A stretch of DNA of 52,570 nt from Candidatus Gastranaerophilales bacterium (lineage in GTDB: Bacteria > Cyanobacteriota > Vampirovibrionia > Gastranaerophilales > Gastranaerophilaceae): assembly GCA_944325665.1 (NCBI GenBank), contig CALVAY010000012.1, forward strand, positions 1 through 52,570, in the 5' to 3' direction. Made by a program: the position numbers and the translations under genes. This document shows positions 16,227-24,904 of this stretch, piece after piece. The notes beneath the pieces are model-generated. The model worked only from the letters and a program-made list of their open reading frames with translations. It was not told where the DNA came from and did not search any database. The first letter of the stretch is position 1, and each line of letters begins with the position of its first letter.

Positions 16227-17390
16227 TTATATATATCTCAGGGTTACTTTTTTAATATACTTGTCTTCAAGTATTTTTGCCATCTTTTTTACAATATTTT
16301 TACGAATTTCAATTTCAATCGGCAAATTAGGATCATAATGTGCCTGATTTAATTTTGCACCAACCATAAATTCAATGCAATCACTACTTAATAAAAATTG
16401 CATTAAATCATACGCAGCATCCGCTTCTTTGCCGTTAAAACCGTTTTCCAAGTATTCAACTGTCCTTGTAAGAGTTAATATTCCCTCTGTTACAAGATCA
16501 ACCCCCTGCATTTGCGATACCGCAGGAAGTTTACCAACACTCCTTGCAATGTTACATTGTACAGGTACATTTACCTCTCTTGAAATAAGGTTTGCGGTTG
16601 TACCGCCACAAATAGCTTTCTTGCATGGTGAAGAATAAAATTCGTTTGCGTATTGATTATCTTTTTCCTGATGATAAGGCGGCCCTGTGAATATTAGTGC
16701 TTTTCTGGGCTCACGGTAATATATTGAGCAGCAAGAAATATCATCTTTTGCCAATCTGTCTTTTTCGGTATTTTGTGCAATTCTTACGACAAAACGGGCT
16801 AAATCACTGCTTGAAATATCAGGGCTATCATTAAGCTTTTCAAGTAAAAACCTTATTAGTCCGCTTCTTCTAAGACCCAGCTTAAGTTCGGGATTGCCTA
16901 GTCCGGCTTGCGTTACGCCGTCTGAGCAGAAAATTAATCTATCGCCCATTTTAAGTTTTAACTTATAGACGTGCATGTGCCTGTTTTTATGTGTTTCGGA
17001 GTCAATAACCGTATATTCGGGCTCTATTGCCTTTCCGTCGCTTATGTAGATGAAACTCGGGTTACCTTCTTCAACAATTTTAACGTCGCCTTCCTCGTTA
17101 CAGTGAATGACGGAAAATGTTGCATAGCTTATCTTTCTTACTTGACAGACGGGAAGCGAGTTCATAACAACTTCGCAAGCAGTTTTAATACTTTTACCCG
17201 CTTCAACGAACTTTAAAAGCATAGTTGCGGTCATTGTTGCAAGAATATTTGCTTTAATTCCACTACCCAGACCGTCTGAGAGAACCGCAATAAGTTCACC
17301 TTTTTCAGGGTATCTTTTTGATAAGAAGTAATCCCCAAAGGTGTTCTGATTGTACTTTTTCTCCTGTGCACAGTCGATGTCGATAAACAT
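16227..17390 (-). CDS. SpoIIE-type PP2C serine phosphatase linked to hydrogenase
   Basis: The N-terminal 225 residues form a PPM/SpoIIE phosphatase domain. Metal-binding acidic motifs are LSDGLGSG (37-44), a central GDRLIFCSDGV near 150-160 and KDDISCC near 213. These enzymes dephosphorylate serine or threonine on anti-anti-sigma factors and other regulators. The C-terminal 160 residues form an extension I do not recognise, including CGGTTANLISREV, which resembles a segment seen in hydrogenase-linked SpoIIE proteins. It overlaps the sensory hydrogenase gene by one base. The pairing suggests that H2 or redox sensing is converted into protein dephosphorylation. No cognate kinase or sigma-factor regulator is in the window. 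Confidence 0.88.
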   Translation of the reverse strand: MFIDIDCAQEKKYNQNTFGDYFLSKRYPEKGELIAVLSDGLGSGIKANILATMTATMLLKFVEAGKSIKTACEVVMNSLPVCQVRKISYATFSVIHCNEEGDVKIVEEGNPSFIYISDGKAIEPEYTVIDSETHKNRHMHVYKLKLKMGDRLIFCSDGVTQAGLGNPELKLGLRRSGLIRFLLEKLNDSPDISSSDLARFVVRIAQNTEKDRLAKDDISCCSIYYREPRKALIFTGPPYHQEKDNQYANEFYSSPCKKAICGGTTANLISREVNVPVQCNIARSVGKLPAVSQMQGVDLVTEGILTLTRTVEYLENGFNGKEADAAYDLMQFLLSSDCIEFMVGAKLNQAHYDPNLPIEIEIRKNIVKKMAKILEDKYIKKVTLRYI

Positions 17391-19108
17391 TATTTTTTAT
17401 CCTCTGAATCGGATGTGTCGTAGTCTTGAGCAATTGTGCTTAATAAAAGCTCGGTTTCAACCATATGCTCACCCAAAAGACAAGCAATCTCTTGAACAAT
17501 TGCGATGTTTTTATTAATGACCTCATGGGCTCTTTGGGCGATTTTTTCTCTTCCCATTTCACTTTGAGTAACGTCTGTTATAATTGCACCCGCAAGCTCG
17601 TTTTTTTCGATTGAAAAAGCGCTAATATCTAATAACCTGTTTTTAAAGTTATAGTGCTCCTTGTGAATATCTTTTTGAGTTTTAAGAGTTTCTTTAAAGA
17701 TGTCTGAAAAATCGACAATTCTATCTATACAAGCGCCATTTAGACCTTCGGGTCTTTCTGAGAAAATGTCTATCATATCCTGACAAAACATTTTCATAAA
17801 CGCTTCGTTTGATTCAACAATTCTTAAGTCTTTATCCACCATAACAATTGCCGAAGGCATACACCTTAACATTGCGGCAGCTTTTTGCATTGCAATTTTT
17901 CGCATGTATGAAACACACATTGAAGGCTCGGCTTCACCTGATATTAACGCACTTGCAAGTTCTCGACAGGTGTTATATCCGCACCCGCCGCAGTTAAGTT
18001 CGTCTTCTTCCGAATACTTACCGACTTTTTTAAGGGCTTCAGTTATCATCTCAAGCGAATAATGCTCCTTTTGAACGGGTATTTGTGAAAAATTGCACTC
18101 GACAACAGTTTTAGGCTCTTTTGGTATCTCATCTCGCTTTTGTGCTTTGGATAGAACATTGCTTATTCTTAATATCTCGGGCTTTTTAGTTGAGCTGCAC
18201 GGGCCCGCAAGGCAGCCGCCGTTACAAGACAGGGCTTCAATAAATATCTTCTTATCAAGCGTTGAAGCATCCAGCCCTTGAAGAGTTTTTTCAAGGTTTT
18301 CAATTGAGCTTATATTAAGTAATTGAACATCATCAGCCTGCCCGCCAAGCTTTAGCGTTTCGTTCATGCCGCCTTCAACAGCGTACAAGCTTCCTTCATA
18401 GGCATTTTGAGGTATAAAACCTTCCTGATTTTCATCTATATCACTAAGTGAAATGTACTCTTCCTGAATCCACAGCTTTAACTCTTCAAAAGTTAGTGCT
18501 GCACTTAATAGAGAAGGGTTTGAGTCTGATTCATTTTTCTTTGCAATACAAGGGCCCATAAATACTACATGAATTTGATTTCCGTATATCTCTTTGAGCA
18601 TCTTAGCATGCGTTTGTACGGGAGATGCTATCGGTATAATATTTTGTGCAAATTTTGGATTGTATAGTCTTATGTAATCAACAACAACAGGGCAAGCGCT
18701 TGAAATAAAAAGCCCTTTGTCAAACTGTTTCATATATTTTGCACTTTGAATGGAAACTTCTTGAGCGCCAAGCGCTGTTTCGCTAACGTGCTTAAAGCCG
18801 AGTCTTTTAAGTATCCCAACCATTTTTGAAGGTGAATAGTCGAAAATTCCGCTCCAACTTGGGGCAAGGGAAACGTAAACCTCTTGTTGGGCATGAAAGA
18901 GTGTTTTTACTTTATCTATGTCGTTTCTTACTCTTTTTGCGTTGTTAGGGCAAGTTTTAACGCAGTTGCCACAAGCAATACATTTGCTCGGGATTACCGA
19001 AGCATGGCCGTTTTGTATGCTAATGGCCTTAACATGACACTCCCTTATGCACTTATAGCAATCATGACATTCGTTATTAAGTGTATAAACAGGATACAAT
19101 TTGTCCAT
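17390..19108 (-). CDS. Sensory-type [FeFe] hydrogenase with PAS domain
   Basis: Domain order in the 572 residues is two [4Fe-4S] ferredoxin motifs (14-24 and 43-53), the H-cluster domain (about 75-325), an extra [4Fe-4S] motif with Cys373, 376, 381 and 398, and a PAS domain (about 410-515), ending in a helical tail. H-cluster motifs diverge from catalytic enzymes. L1 is SSACP (136-140), with Ala138 in place of the proton-relay Cys. L2 is MGPCIAKK, with Gly before Pro-Cys. L3 is EALSCNGGC (291-299), with Leu for Met. These changes match putative H2-sensing (HydS/group C) enzymes. The start follows an AGGGG site. It is followed at once by a SpoIIE phosphatase, its likely output. Confidence 0.92.
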   Translation of the reverse strand: MDKLYPVYTLNNECHDCYKCIRECHVKAISIQNGHASVIPSKCIACGNCVKTCPNNAKRVRNDIDKVKTLFHAQQEVYVSLAPSWSGIFDYSPSKMVGILKRLGFKHVSETALGAQEVSIQSAKYMKQFDKGLFISSACPVVVDYIRLYNPKFAQNIIPIASPVQTHAKMLKEIYGNQIHVVFMGPCIAKKNESDSNPSLLSAALTFEELKLWIQEEYISLSDIDENQEGFIPQNAYEGSLYAVEGGMNETLKLGGQADDVQLLNISSIENLEKTLQGLDASTLDKKIFIEALSCNGGCLAGPCSSTKKPEILRISNVLSKAQKRDEIPKEPKTVVECNFSQIPVQKEHYSLEMITEALKKVGKYSEEDELNCGGCGYNTCRELASALISGEAEPSMCVSYMRKIAMQKAAAMLRCMPSAIVMVDKDLRIVESNEAFMKMFCQDMIDIFSERPEGLNGACIDRIVDFSDIFKETLKTQKDIHKEHYNFKNRLLDISAFSIEKNELAGAIITDVTQSEMGREKIAQRAHEVINKNIAIVQEIACLLGEHMVETELLLSTIAQDYDTSDSEDKK

Positions 19109-19111
19109 TTA

Positions 19112-19369
19112 TCAACCCCTGATGTTATCTAATATTTCCCTGATTTTTTCTTTTGTAACACTTGAGTATAGTTTTCCGTTAATTGTAACATTTGGTCCTT
19201 CTGCACATTTACCTTCGCAGCGCGCACCTGAAATATCAACTACTGCATCAAGATTATTTTTTGCAACGTATTCCTCTATAAAGTTGAGATTTTCCTCATT
19301 TCCCCTTGCAAAACATGAACTACCTAAACACACGGTTATATATACTTTTTCACTCATTTTTAATTCCAT
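19112..19369 (-). CDS. Thioredoxin-like [2Fe-2S] ferredoxin-domain protein
   Basis: This 85-residue first gene of the sensory hydrogenase operon has the 2Fe-2S pattern C-x4-C (CLGSSC) and C-x3-C (CEGKC) of the NuoE C-terminal domain. It is a paralogue of the protein at 15954-16220. The start may be the ATG at 19369 or the in-frame ATG at 19357 (MSEKVYITVC), which fits the family better; neither has a strong ribosome-binding site. It lies 3 bp before the sensory hydrogenase gene. It is likely a small electron carrier between soluble donors and the hydrogenases. Confidence 0.85.
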   Translation of the reverse strand: MELKMSEKVYITVCLGSSCFARGNEENLNFIEEYVAKNNLDAVVDISGARCEGKCAEGPNVTINGKLYSSVTKEKIREILDNIRG

Positions 19370-19382
19370 TCTTTACATTAAC

Positions 19383-19451
19383 AGTATAGATTAAATCAAT
19401 ATTTTAAGCAATTATGTAAAATTTGATTTTAAGCTCATAACGTGCAATAAT
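19383..19451. promoter_or_regulatory. Divergent hydrogenase promoters
   Basis: Minus strand: TTGCTT (19406-19411), 17 bp, TATACT (19383-19388), driving the sensory operon. Plus strand: TTGATT (19423-19428), 17 bp, AATAAT (19446-19451), driving hydC-hydB-hydA, with GGGAG before the hydC ATG. The two -35 boxes lie back to back 11 bp apart, so one regulator could control both. I find no clear Rex or Fnr palindrome. Confidence 0.7.
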
Positions 19452-19485
19452 CGGGTATAGTTGTTAGATAATAGGGAGATAATTA

Positions 19486-19986
19486 ATGGGTGCACAGTGT
19501 TCAGGTGTTATTAACTTGAAGAAAGTAGATGACATCATTCAAAGTTATGGTGCTAAAAAGTCAAACTTAATTGCAATTCTACAAAAGGTACAAGAAGAAT
19601 TCAGATTTTTGCCACAGGATGCAATTACTTATATTGGCACAAAAATTGAAGGACTTTCCCCCGCAACGGTTTACGGTGTTGCAACTTTTTATGCTCAGTT
19701 TTCACTTGAACCAAAAGGAAAATATGAAATTAAGTGCTGCGACGGTACGGCATGTCATGTAAGAGGTTCAATGCCAGTTTATACTTATCTTGCACAGCGT
19801 TTTAATTTGCAGGAAGGAAAGTTTACATCTGAAGACGGTTTGTTTTCCCTTGAAACAGTAAGCTGCCTCGGTGCGTGCGGTCTTGCTCCTGTTGTTGTTA
19901 TAAATGAGAAAGTTTATCCGCAAATGACAACTGATGCAATTAAAATTATTATCGATACTATTATTTCTCAAGAGAAAGAAGGTTAG
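19486..19986 (+). CDS. hydC: NAD-linked [FeFe] hydrogenase subunit, NuoE-like
   Basis: The 166-residue protein is a full NuoE-type subunit. It has an N-terminal helical part with LSPATVYGVATFYAQF (57-72) and a thioredoxin-like fold binding one [2Fe-2S] through Cys85, Cys90, Cys127 and Cys131. In HydABC enzymes of anaerobes it passes electrons near the flavin subunit. The ATG follows GGGAG at 8-bp spacing. It is the first gene of the plus-strand operon, 3 bp before hydB. Naming follows the Thermotoga maritima HydABC system. Confidence 0.93.
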   Translation: MGAQCSGVINLKKVDDIIQSYGAKKSNLIAILQKVQEEFRFLPQDAITYIGTKIEGLSPATVYGVATFYAQFSLEPKGKYEIKCCDGTACHVRGSMPVYTYLAQRFNLQEGKFTSEDGLFSLETVSCLGACGLAPVVVINEKVYPQMTTDAIKIIIDTIISQEKEG

Positions 19987-19989
19987 CCA

Positions 19990-21858
19990 ATGGAAACTCA
20001 AAGTGTAAAACTAAATAAAGATATTAATCAAGAAGCCCTATTGGCTCAAGAAAATATTAAAAAACAAGGTTTAAGAGTCCTTGTTTGTAACGGTACAGGC
20101 TGTATTGCAAACGGCTCTAATGAAGTAACAGCAAAATTTAGAGAACTCGGCGCAGATGTTGGAATATTAACTCAGCACGATAAAATCACAATCGTTCCGA
20201 CAGGCTGCCACGGTTTTTGTGAACAGGGCGTGCTTGTTATTATTCCTGATTTAGATGTAACTTACGTAAAAGTTAAGGTCGATGACGTTGAGGAAATTGT
20301 AAATTCACACATTAGAGACAATAAGCCTGTTGAAAGACTTCTCTATGTTGACCCTAAAACTCAAAAACATGTTTATAAGAATGAAGAAATTAATTTTTAC
20401 GCTAAGCAAACAAGAACATCGCTTAAAAACTGCGGAGAAATGAACGCAGAGTGTCTTGAAGAGGCGGTTGCTAAAGGCGCATATAGAGCACTGGCTAAAG
20501 TTTTAGAACAAAATAATCCTGATGCGGTTATTGACGAAATTGAAAAATCAGGTCTAAGAGGTCGTGGCGGCGGCGGTTTCCCGACAGGTCGCAAATGGAG
20601 ATTTACGGCTGCAAACAAGGGCGGTAAATCATACGTTGTCTGTAACGGTGATGAAGGCGATCCGGGCGCATTTATGGATAGGTCAGTTATGGAAGGCGAC
20701 CCGCATAAGCTTCTTGAAGGTATGGCAATTGCAGGTTTTGCAATTGGTGCTGATGAAGCGTACATTTACGTTCGCGCCGAGTATCCTTTGGCAATTAAAC
20801 GCTTAAAAATCGCTATTGAACAGGCAGAAAAGAGCGGATATTTGGGCAAAAATATCTTTGGAACAGACTTTAATTTTGAAATCCATATTAAAGAAGGCGC
20901 AGGAGCTTTTGTTTGTGGTGAAGAAACAGCACTATTAGCTTCAATTGAGGGTGAGCGCGGTATGCCAAGACCAAAACCGCCATTCCCTGCAAATTGCGGT
21001 CTATTTGGACGTCCTACATTAATCAATAACGTTGAAACACTTGCTAACGTACCCGTTATTATTGACAAGGGCGCTCAATGGTTTGCTTCGTTGGGTACTG
21101 AAACTTCAAAAGGTACTAAAACATTTGCCTTAACGGGTGAAGTTAATAATACGGGGCTAATCGAAGTTCCAATGGGCACAACGCTTCGTGAAATCGTATT
21201 TGACATAGGCGGTGGTATTAGAAACGGCAAAAAGTTCAAAGCCGTACAAATCGGAGGCCCTTCAGGCGGATGTTTAACCGAAGAGCATCTGGATTTGCCT
21301 ATGGACTATGACAACCTGATTAAAGCAGGCGCAATGGTCGGCTCAGGCGGTCTGGTTGTTATGAATGAAGATACTTGTATAGTCGAAGTTGCACGTTTCT
21401 TTATGCATTTTACTCAAAACGAAAGTTGCGGCAAGTGCGTTCCTTGTCGTGAAGGCACGAAAAATATGTTAAAAATCCTTGAAAAAATCGTTCGCGGACA
21501 AGGCGAAATGAAGGATTTAGATACATTAGAAGAGCTAGCACTTGCAGTTAAAGAAGGCTCTTTGTGCGGTTTGGGTAAAACTGCTCCTAACCCTGTTTTA
21601 TCTACTTTGAAATATTTTAGAGATGAATATATATCTCACATCAAAGACAAACGTTGTCCTGCTGGCGTTTGCAGCTCATTAAAACGTTATGAAATCAACC
21701 AAGAGCTTTGCAAGGGCTGTACTAAATGTGCAAGAAACTGCCCTGTGGGCGCAATTGAGGGAAGTGTTAAAAATCCTCACAAAATTAATCAGGAAAAATG
21801 TATTAAATGCGGCGCATGTGTAAATTCATGTCCGTTTAAAGCTATTGCACAAGCGTAA
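19990..21858 (+). CDS. hydB: NAD-linked [FeFe] hydrogenase flavoprotein subunit, NuoF-like
   Basis: The 622-residue subunit has three parts. The first is an N-terminal thioredoxin-like [2Fe-2S] domain with Cys33, 38, 73 and 77. The second is a NuoF core with the FMN/NADH site GRGGGGFPTG (191-200) and CNGDEGDPGAF, and a [4Fe-4S] motif ESCGKCVPCREGT near 478-490. The third is a C-terminal two-cluster ferredoxin (about 567-620) absent from ordinary NuoF. This layout is that of HydB/HndC of trimeric or tetrameric NAD(P)-linked hydrogenases, where flavin exchanges electrons with NAD(H). Electron bifurcation with ferredoxin is known for close relatives but is not shown by sequence alone. Confidence 0.95.
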   Translation: METQSVKLNKDINQEALLAQENIKKQGLRVLVCNGTGCIANGSNEVTAKFRELGADVGILTQHDKITIVPTGCHGFCEQGVLVIIPDLDVTYVKVKVDDVEEIVNSHIRDNKPVERLLYVDPKTQKHVYKNEEINFYAKQTRTSLKNCGEMNAECLEEAVAKGAYRALAKVLEQNNPDAVIDEIEKSGLRGRGGGGFPTGRKWRFTAANKGGKSYVVCNGDEGDPGAFMDRSVMEGDPHKLLEGMAIAGFAIGADEAYIYVRAEYPLAIKRLKIAIEQAEKSGYLGKNIFGTDFNFEIHIKEGAGAFVCGEETALLASIEGERGMPRPKPPFPANCGLFGRPTLINNVETLANVPVIIDKGAQWFASLGTETSKGTKTFALTGEVNNTGLIEVPMGTTLREIVFDIGGGIRNGKKFKAVQIGGPSGGCLTEEHLDLPMDYDNLIKAGAMVGSGGLVVMNEDTCIVEVARFFMHFTQNESCGKCVPCREGTKNMLKILEKIVRGQGEMKDLDTLEELALAVKEGSLCGLGKTAPNPVLSTLKYFRDEYISHIKDKRCPAGVCSSLKRYEINQELCKGCTKCARNCPVGAIEGSVKNPHKINQEKCIKCGACVNSCPFKAIAQA

Positions 21859-21870
21859 GAGAGGTAAACA

Positions 21871-23628
21871 ATGACAAACACTTTATTTATAAACGGAAAA
21901 GAATGTGAATTTACAAACGAAAAAAACTTATTAGAAGTAATTAGAAATAATGGTTTTAATCTGCCTACATTTTGCTATCGTCCCGATTTAACACAATTCG
22001 GTGCTTGCAGGATGTGCGTTGTAGAAATTGAAGGAAGGGGCATTCAAGCTTCTTGTACTATGCCCCCTGAAGCGGGATTAAAAATACACACAAACACCGA
22101 AAAAACAAGAAGAATTAGAAAAATCGTACTTGAACTGCTTTTGGCAAATCACGACAGAGAATGCACAACTTGTGAAAAGTCAGGTAAATGCGAACTTCAG
22201 CAGTATGCTCAAGAATACGGTATAACAAATATCCGCTTTGCAAATAAAAAAGAACAGGAATATTTGCCGATTGACAACTTTAATCCTTCAATCGTTAGAG
22301 ATCCTAACAAATGTATCCTGTGTGGTGCTTGTGTAAGAGCTTGCAGCGAGTTTCAGGGTCATAGTGTCCTTGGTTTTGCAAACCGTGGTTCAAAAACTGT
22401 CGTACAACCGCTTGCGGGTCGCAATTTAGACACTGTTGATTGCGTTTATTGCGGTCAGTGCCAAGCAGTTTGCCCAACAGGTGCTTTAACTATTAAATCT
22501 GACATAGATAGAGCTTGGGAGCTTATTAACGATAAGAATATTAAAACTGCCGTTCAAATGGCGCCTTCCGTTCGTGTAGCTCTAGGCGAAGAGTTTAATA
22601 TTCCATGTGGCGAGAATGTAATTGGAAAGCTTAATGCTGCACTTCGCCAGCTTGGCTTTGATTTAGTCTTTGATACAAACTTCTCTGCCGATTTAACAAT
22701 TATGGAAGAAGCAACGGAGTTTATAACAAGACTTACAAAAGGTGAAAACTTGCCGCTATTTACATCTTGCTGTCCTGCTTGGGTCAGATACTTAGAAACT
22801 CATCATCCTGATATGTTGAAAAACTTATCAACTTGTAAGTCTCCTCAAGGTATGTTATCACCTATTATTAAGGAACTTGTGCCCAAAAACTTCGAAGGTT
22901 ATACAAAAGACAATCTAAAAGTTATTTCAATTATGCCTTGTACTGCTAAAAAAGCTGAAGCAAGACGTGAACAGCTAAAAAGAGACGGCCAGTTTGAAAC
23001 AGACGTTGTCCTAACAACTCAAGAAATAGCAAAAATGCTAAAATCGGCAGGTATTGACTTAAAAACTATTCAGCCGGAGCAAAATGACTCACCGTTTGGG
23101 CAATACACAGGTGCTGCAACGATATTTGGCGCATCGGGCGGTGTAGCAGAAGCTGCCGTTAGAACTGCTTATGAATTTGTTACAAATGAAACACTGGAAA
23201 ATCTCGATTTTACACCTTTAAGAGGTGTTGACAGCGAGCATCGCGCTAAAGAAGCCGTTGTTGATATTAAAGGTACAAAAGTTAAAGTTAGAGTTGTTTC
23301 GACTCTCAAAGAGGCAGAAAAAGCTATTCAAGAGATTAAAGCAGGCAAGGCTGATTTTCAACTTCTTGAGGTTATGGCTTGCCCTGGAGGCTGCGTAAAT
23401 GGCGGTGGACAGCCTAGAAGCTGTGATAATTCAAAAATTAAAGAAATACGAGCCCAAGGGTTATATACGGAAGATAAAAACCTTCCCTTAAGGCAATCTC
23501 ATAAAAATCCCGATATAATTAAACTTTATGATGAGTATCTGGAAAAACCAAACTCCCATAAGGCTCATGAACTACTGCATACATCATATTGCGATTTATA
23601 CACAAATTCATACAGGGATTTAAAATAA
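21871..23628 (+). CDS. hydA: NAD-linked [FeFe] hydrogenase catalytic subunit
   Basis: The 585-residue enzyme carries a plant-type [2Fe-2S] domain (Cys35, 46, 49, 62), a His-Cys3 [4Fe-4S] site (His94, Cys98, 101, 107) and two ferredoxin clusters (about 148-158 and 191-201). The H-cluster domain has canonical motifs TSCCPAW (298-304), MPCTAKK (355-361) and EVMACPGGC (500-508). All catalytic residues, including the proton-relay Cys300, are intact, unlike the sensory paralogue. It evolves or takes up H2 as part of HydABC. GAGAGG lies 8 bp before the ATG, and the operon ends in a strong terminator. The hydE/F/G maturation genes it needs are not in this window. Confidence 0.96.
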   Translation: MTNTLFINGKECEFTNEKNLLEVIRNNGFNLPTFCYRPDLTQFGACRMCVVEIEGRGIQASCTMPPEAGLKIHTNTEKTRRIRKIVLELLLANHDRECTTCEKSGKCELQQYAQEYGITNIRFANKKEQEYLPIDNFNPSIVRDPNKCILCGACVRACSEFQGHSVLGFANRGSKTVVQPLAGRNLDTVDCVYCGQCQAVCPTGALTIKSDIDRAWELINDKNIKTAVQMAPSVRVALGEEFNIPCGENVIGKLNAALRQLGFDLVFDTNFSADLTIMEEATEFITRLTKGENLPLFTSCCPAWVRYLETHHPDMLKNLSTCKSPQGMLSPIIKELVPKNFEGYTKDNLKVISIMPCTAKKAEARREQLKRDGQFETDVVLTTQEIAKMLKSAGIDLKTIQPEQNDSPFGQYTGAATIFGASGGVAEAAVRTAYEFVTNETLENLDFTPLRGVDSEHRAKEAVVDIKGTKVKVRVVSTLKEAEKAIQEIKAGKADFQLLEVMACPGGCVNGGGQPRSCDNSKIKEIRAQGLYTEDKNLPLRQSHKNPDIIKLYDEYLEKPNSHKAHELLHTSYCDLYTNSYRDLK

Positions 23629-23655
23629 TACGTTGATAAATTTAAATTACTATCT

Positions 23656-23690
23656 AATCTGCCAAGGTTCAAATCTTCTTGGCAGATTTT
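23656..23690. terminator. Terminator after hydCBA
   Basis: AATCTGCCAAG (23656-23666) pairs with CTTGGCAGATT (23678-23688) across an 11-nt loop, followed by TTT. It lies 28 bp after the hydA stop and covers the stop codon of the convergent glycosyltransferase-like gene, so it probably works in both directions. Confidence 0.8.
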
Positions 23691-24760
23691 AGTATATTTA
23701 TATATAGCCTTAATAAGACAGTGTCATCTTGTATTTCAATAATTTTTCTTTTTAGTCTGTTTACCCTAATAATATTCTTTTTATTAGCAAAAACACTCTT
23801 TAATTTTAAAATGCAATATTTAATAAAATTTTCCAATAGCTTGATTTTAAGCGGTTTATTGAATTCTTCAGAATATTTTTTTGCACAATTTAGTGCAATT
23901 TTGTTGTATATTTTATTTGTTAGATTATAGTCAATACAGCAGGTTTTTGGGTGCACCATGGAGCTGGAATTTAAATTATCAATGTTCCAACCTAAATGCT
24001 TTGAGTTTTCATCATTATTAAAATGCACTCCTGAGTAACCTATATTTGTAACTAAATTTTTATTTGAGGGACTAATAGATATACATCCTGATAAAACTTT
24101 CTTAAAATTGTGATAGCTGTAAGCAAAATCCCAAGTAATGTGGTTATGAGTATAATGCCAATCATCAAATATTTTTGTCCAATAGGCAGCCATAAATTCG
24201 TTCTGAAAAACATTAAACAATAAAGAGGTATTTCTAACCGAGGGCCAATCCGACATATTGAAATCAATATTTTTCCAGCACCTTGCCCAAGTTGCCCAAC
24301 CCCAGGTACCACTTCTGTGCGTAAAGACATAATCATCCCGGCAAACTGGTTCTTTACTTGCGCATGTACCTTGTATATTAACTATACATTCATTATCCTT
24401 ATACCTTTCAAGTAAAGTAGTGCAAAAATCAAAAAAATCAGATGAAGCTTTTATATCATCTTCAAGAATAATGCCCATTTGCTCATGTTTAAAAAACCAG
24501 GTTACAGCATCGGGAATTGCTGTATCGCAGCCTAGATTTTCATCTCTGAACAAAGTCTTAACATCACATTCCCAATTTATATTTGATAATACATAATTGC
24601 GTACAGAATCGACTTGCTCCTTTTCATTAACTATATTCTTGCGATGACCATCAGAGGCTATATAGAGTTTTTCGGGTTTGTATTGAGCTATTGGTTTAAA
24701 TGTTTCTTTAACAACATCTAGTCTGTTAAAAATACAATATAATATAGGTGCTTTTTTCAT
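23669..24760 (-). CDS. GT2-like sugar transferase (HlpA-like)
   Basis: The 363-residue protein starts APILYCIFNRLDVVKETF and has a GT-A-like acidic motif GIILEDDIKAS (near 95-105). A HRSGTWGWATWARCW block and a WDFAY block follow; these typify a family often annotated as nucleotide-diphospho-sugar transferase or haemolytic protein HlpA-like. A role in surface glycan synthesis is likely; haemolysis is not implied. The C-terminal 60 residues are basic and amphipathic. The ATG has AAGGA upstream. It is convergent with hydA, followed upstream by tRNA-Ser on the opposite strand, and does not obviously belong to an operon. Confidence 0.75.
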   Translation of the reverse strand: MKKAPILYCIFNRLDVVKETFKPIAQYKPEKLYIASDGHRKNIVNEKEQVDSVRNYVLSNINWECDVKTLFRDENLGCDTAIPDAVTWFFKHEQMGIILEDDIKASSDFFDFCTTLLERYKDNECIVNIQGTCASKEPVCRDDYVFTHRSGTWGWATWARCWKNIDFNMSDWPSVRNTSLLFNVFQNEFMAAYWTKIFDDWHYTHNHITWDFAYSYHNFKKVLSGCISISPSNKNLVTNIGYSGVHFNNDENSKHLGWNIDNLNSSSMVHPKTCCIDYNLTNKIYNKIALNCAKKYSEEFNKPLKIKLLENFIKYCILKLKSVFANKKNIIRVNRLKRKIIEIQDDTVLLRLYINILKSAKKI

Positions 24761-24813
24761 AAGAGTCCTTTAAAAAATTGAATATTATTGAGTTTTTTGT
24801 TAAAATTAACCTT

Positions 24814-24904
24814 GGAGAGTTGTCCGAGTGGTTTATGGTGCGGATCTCGAAAGTCCGTGCAGGCTAATTACCTGCCGAGGGTTCAAATCCCTCACTCTCC
24901 GCCA
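24814..24904 (+). tRNA. tRNA-Ser(CGA)
   Basis: The acceptor GGAGAGT pairs with ACTCTCC, with discriminator G24901 and an encoded CCA. The anticodon loop ctcgaaa gives CGA. A long variable arm (gtgcaggctaattacctgc) and a T arm gaggg-ttcaaat-ccctc identify a class II serine tRNA. The CCA ends one base before the stop codon of the convergent AsmA-like gene. Confidence 0.97.

Noticed and set aside
19370-19485. Rex or Fnr binding site in the divergent hydrogenase promoter
   Set aside because: I looked for TTGTGAAATATTTCACAA-like and TTGAT-N4-ATCAA-like palindromes and found none convincing; only single half-site-like words occur.
14519-23628. Complex I (nuo) fragment
   Set aside because: NuoE- and NuoF-like subunits are present, but the third gene has a full H-cluster domain and no membrane subunits are near, so this is HydABC rather than complex I.
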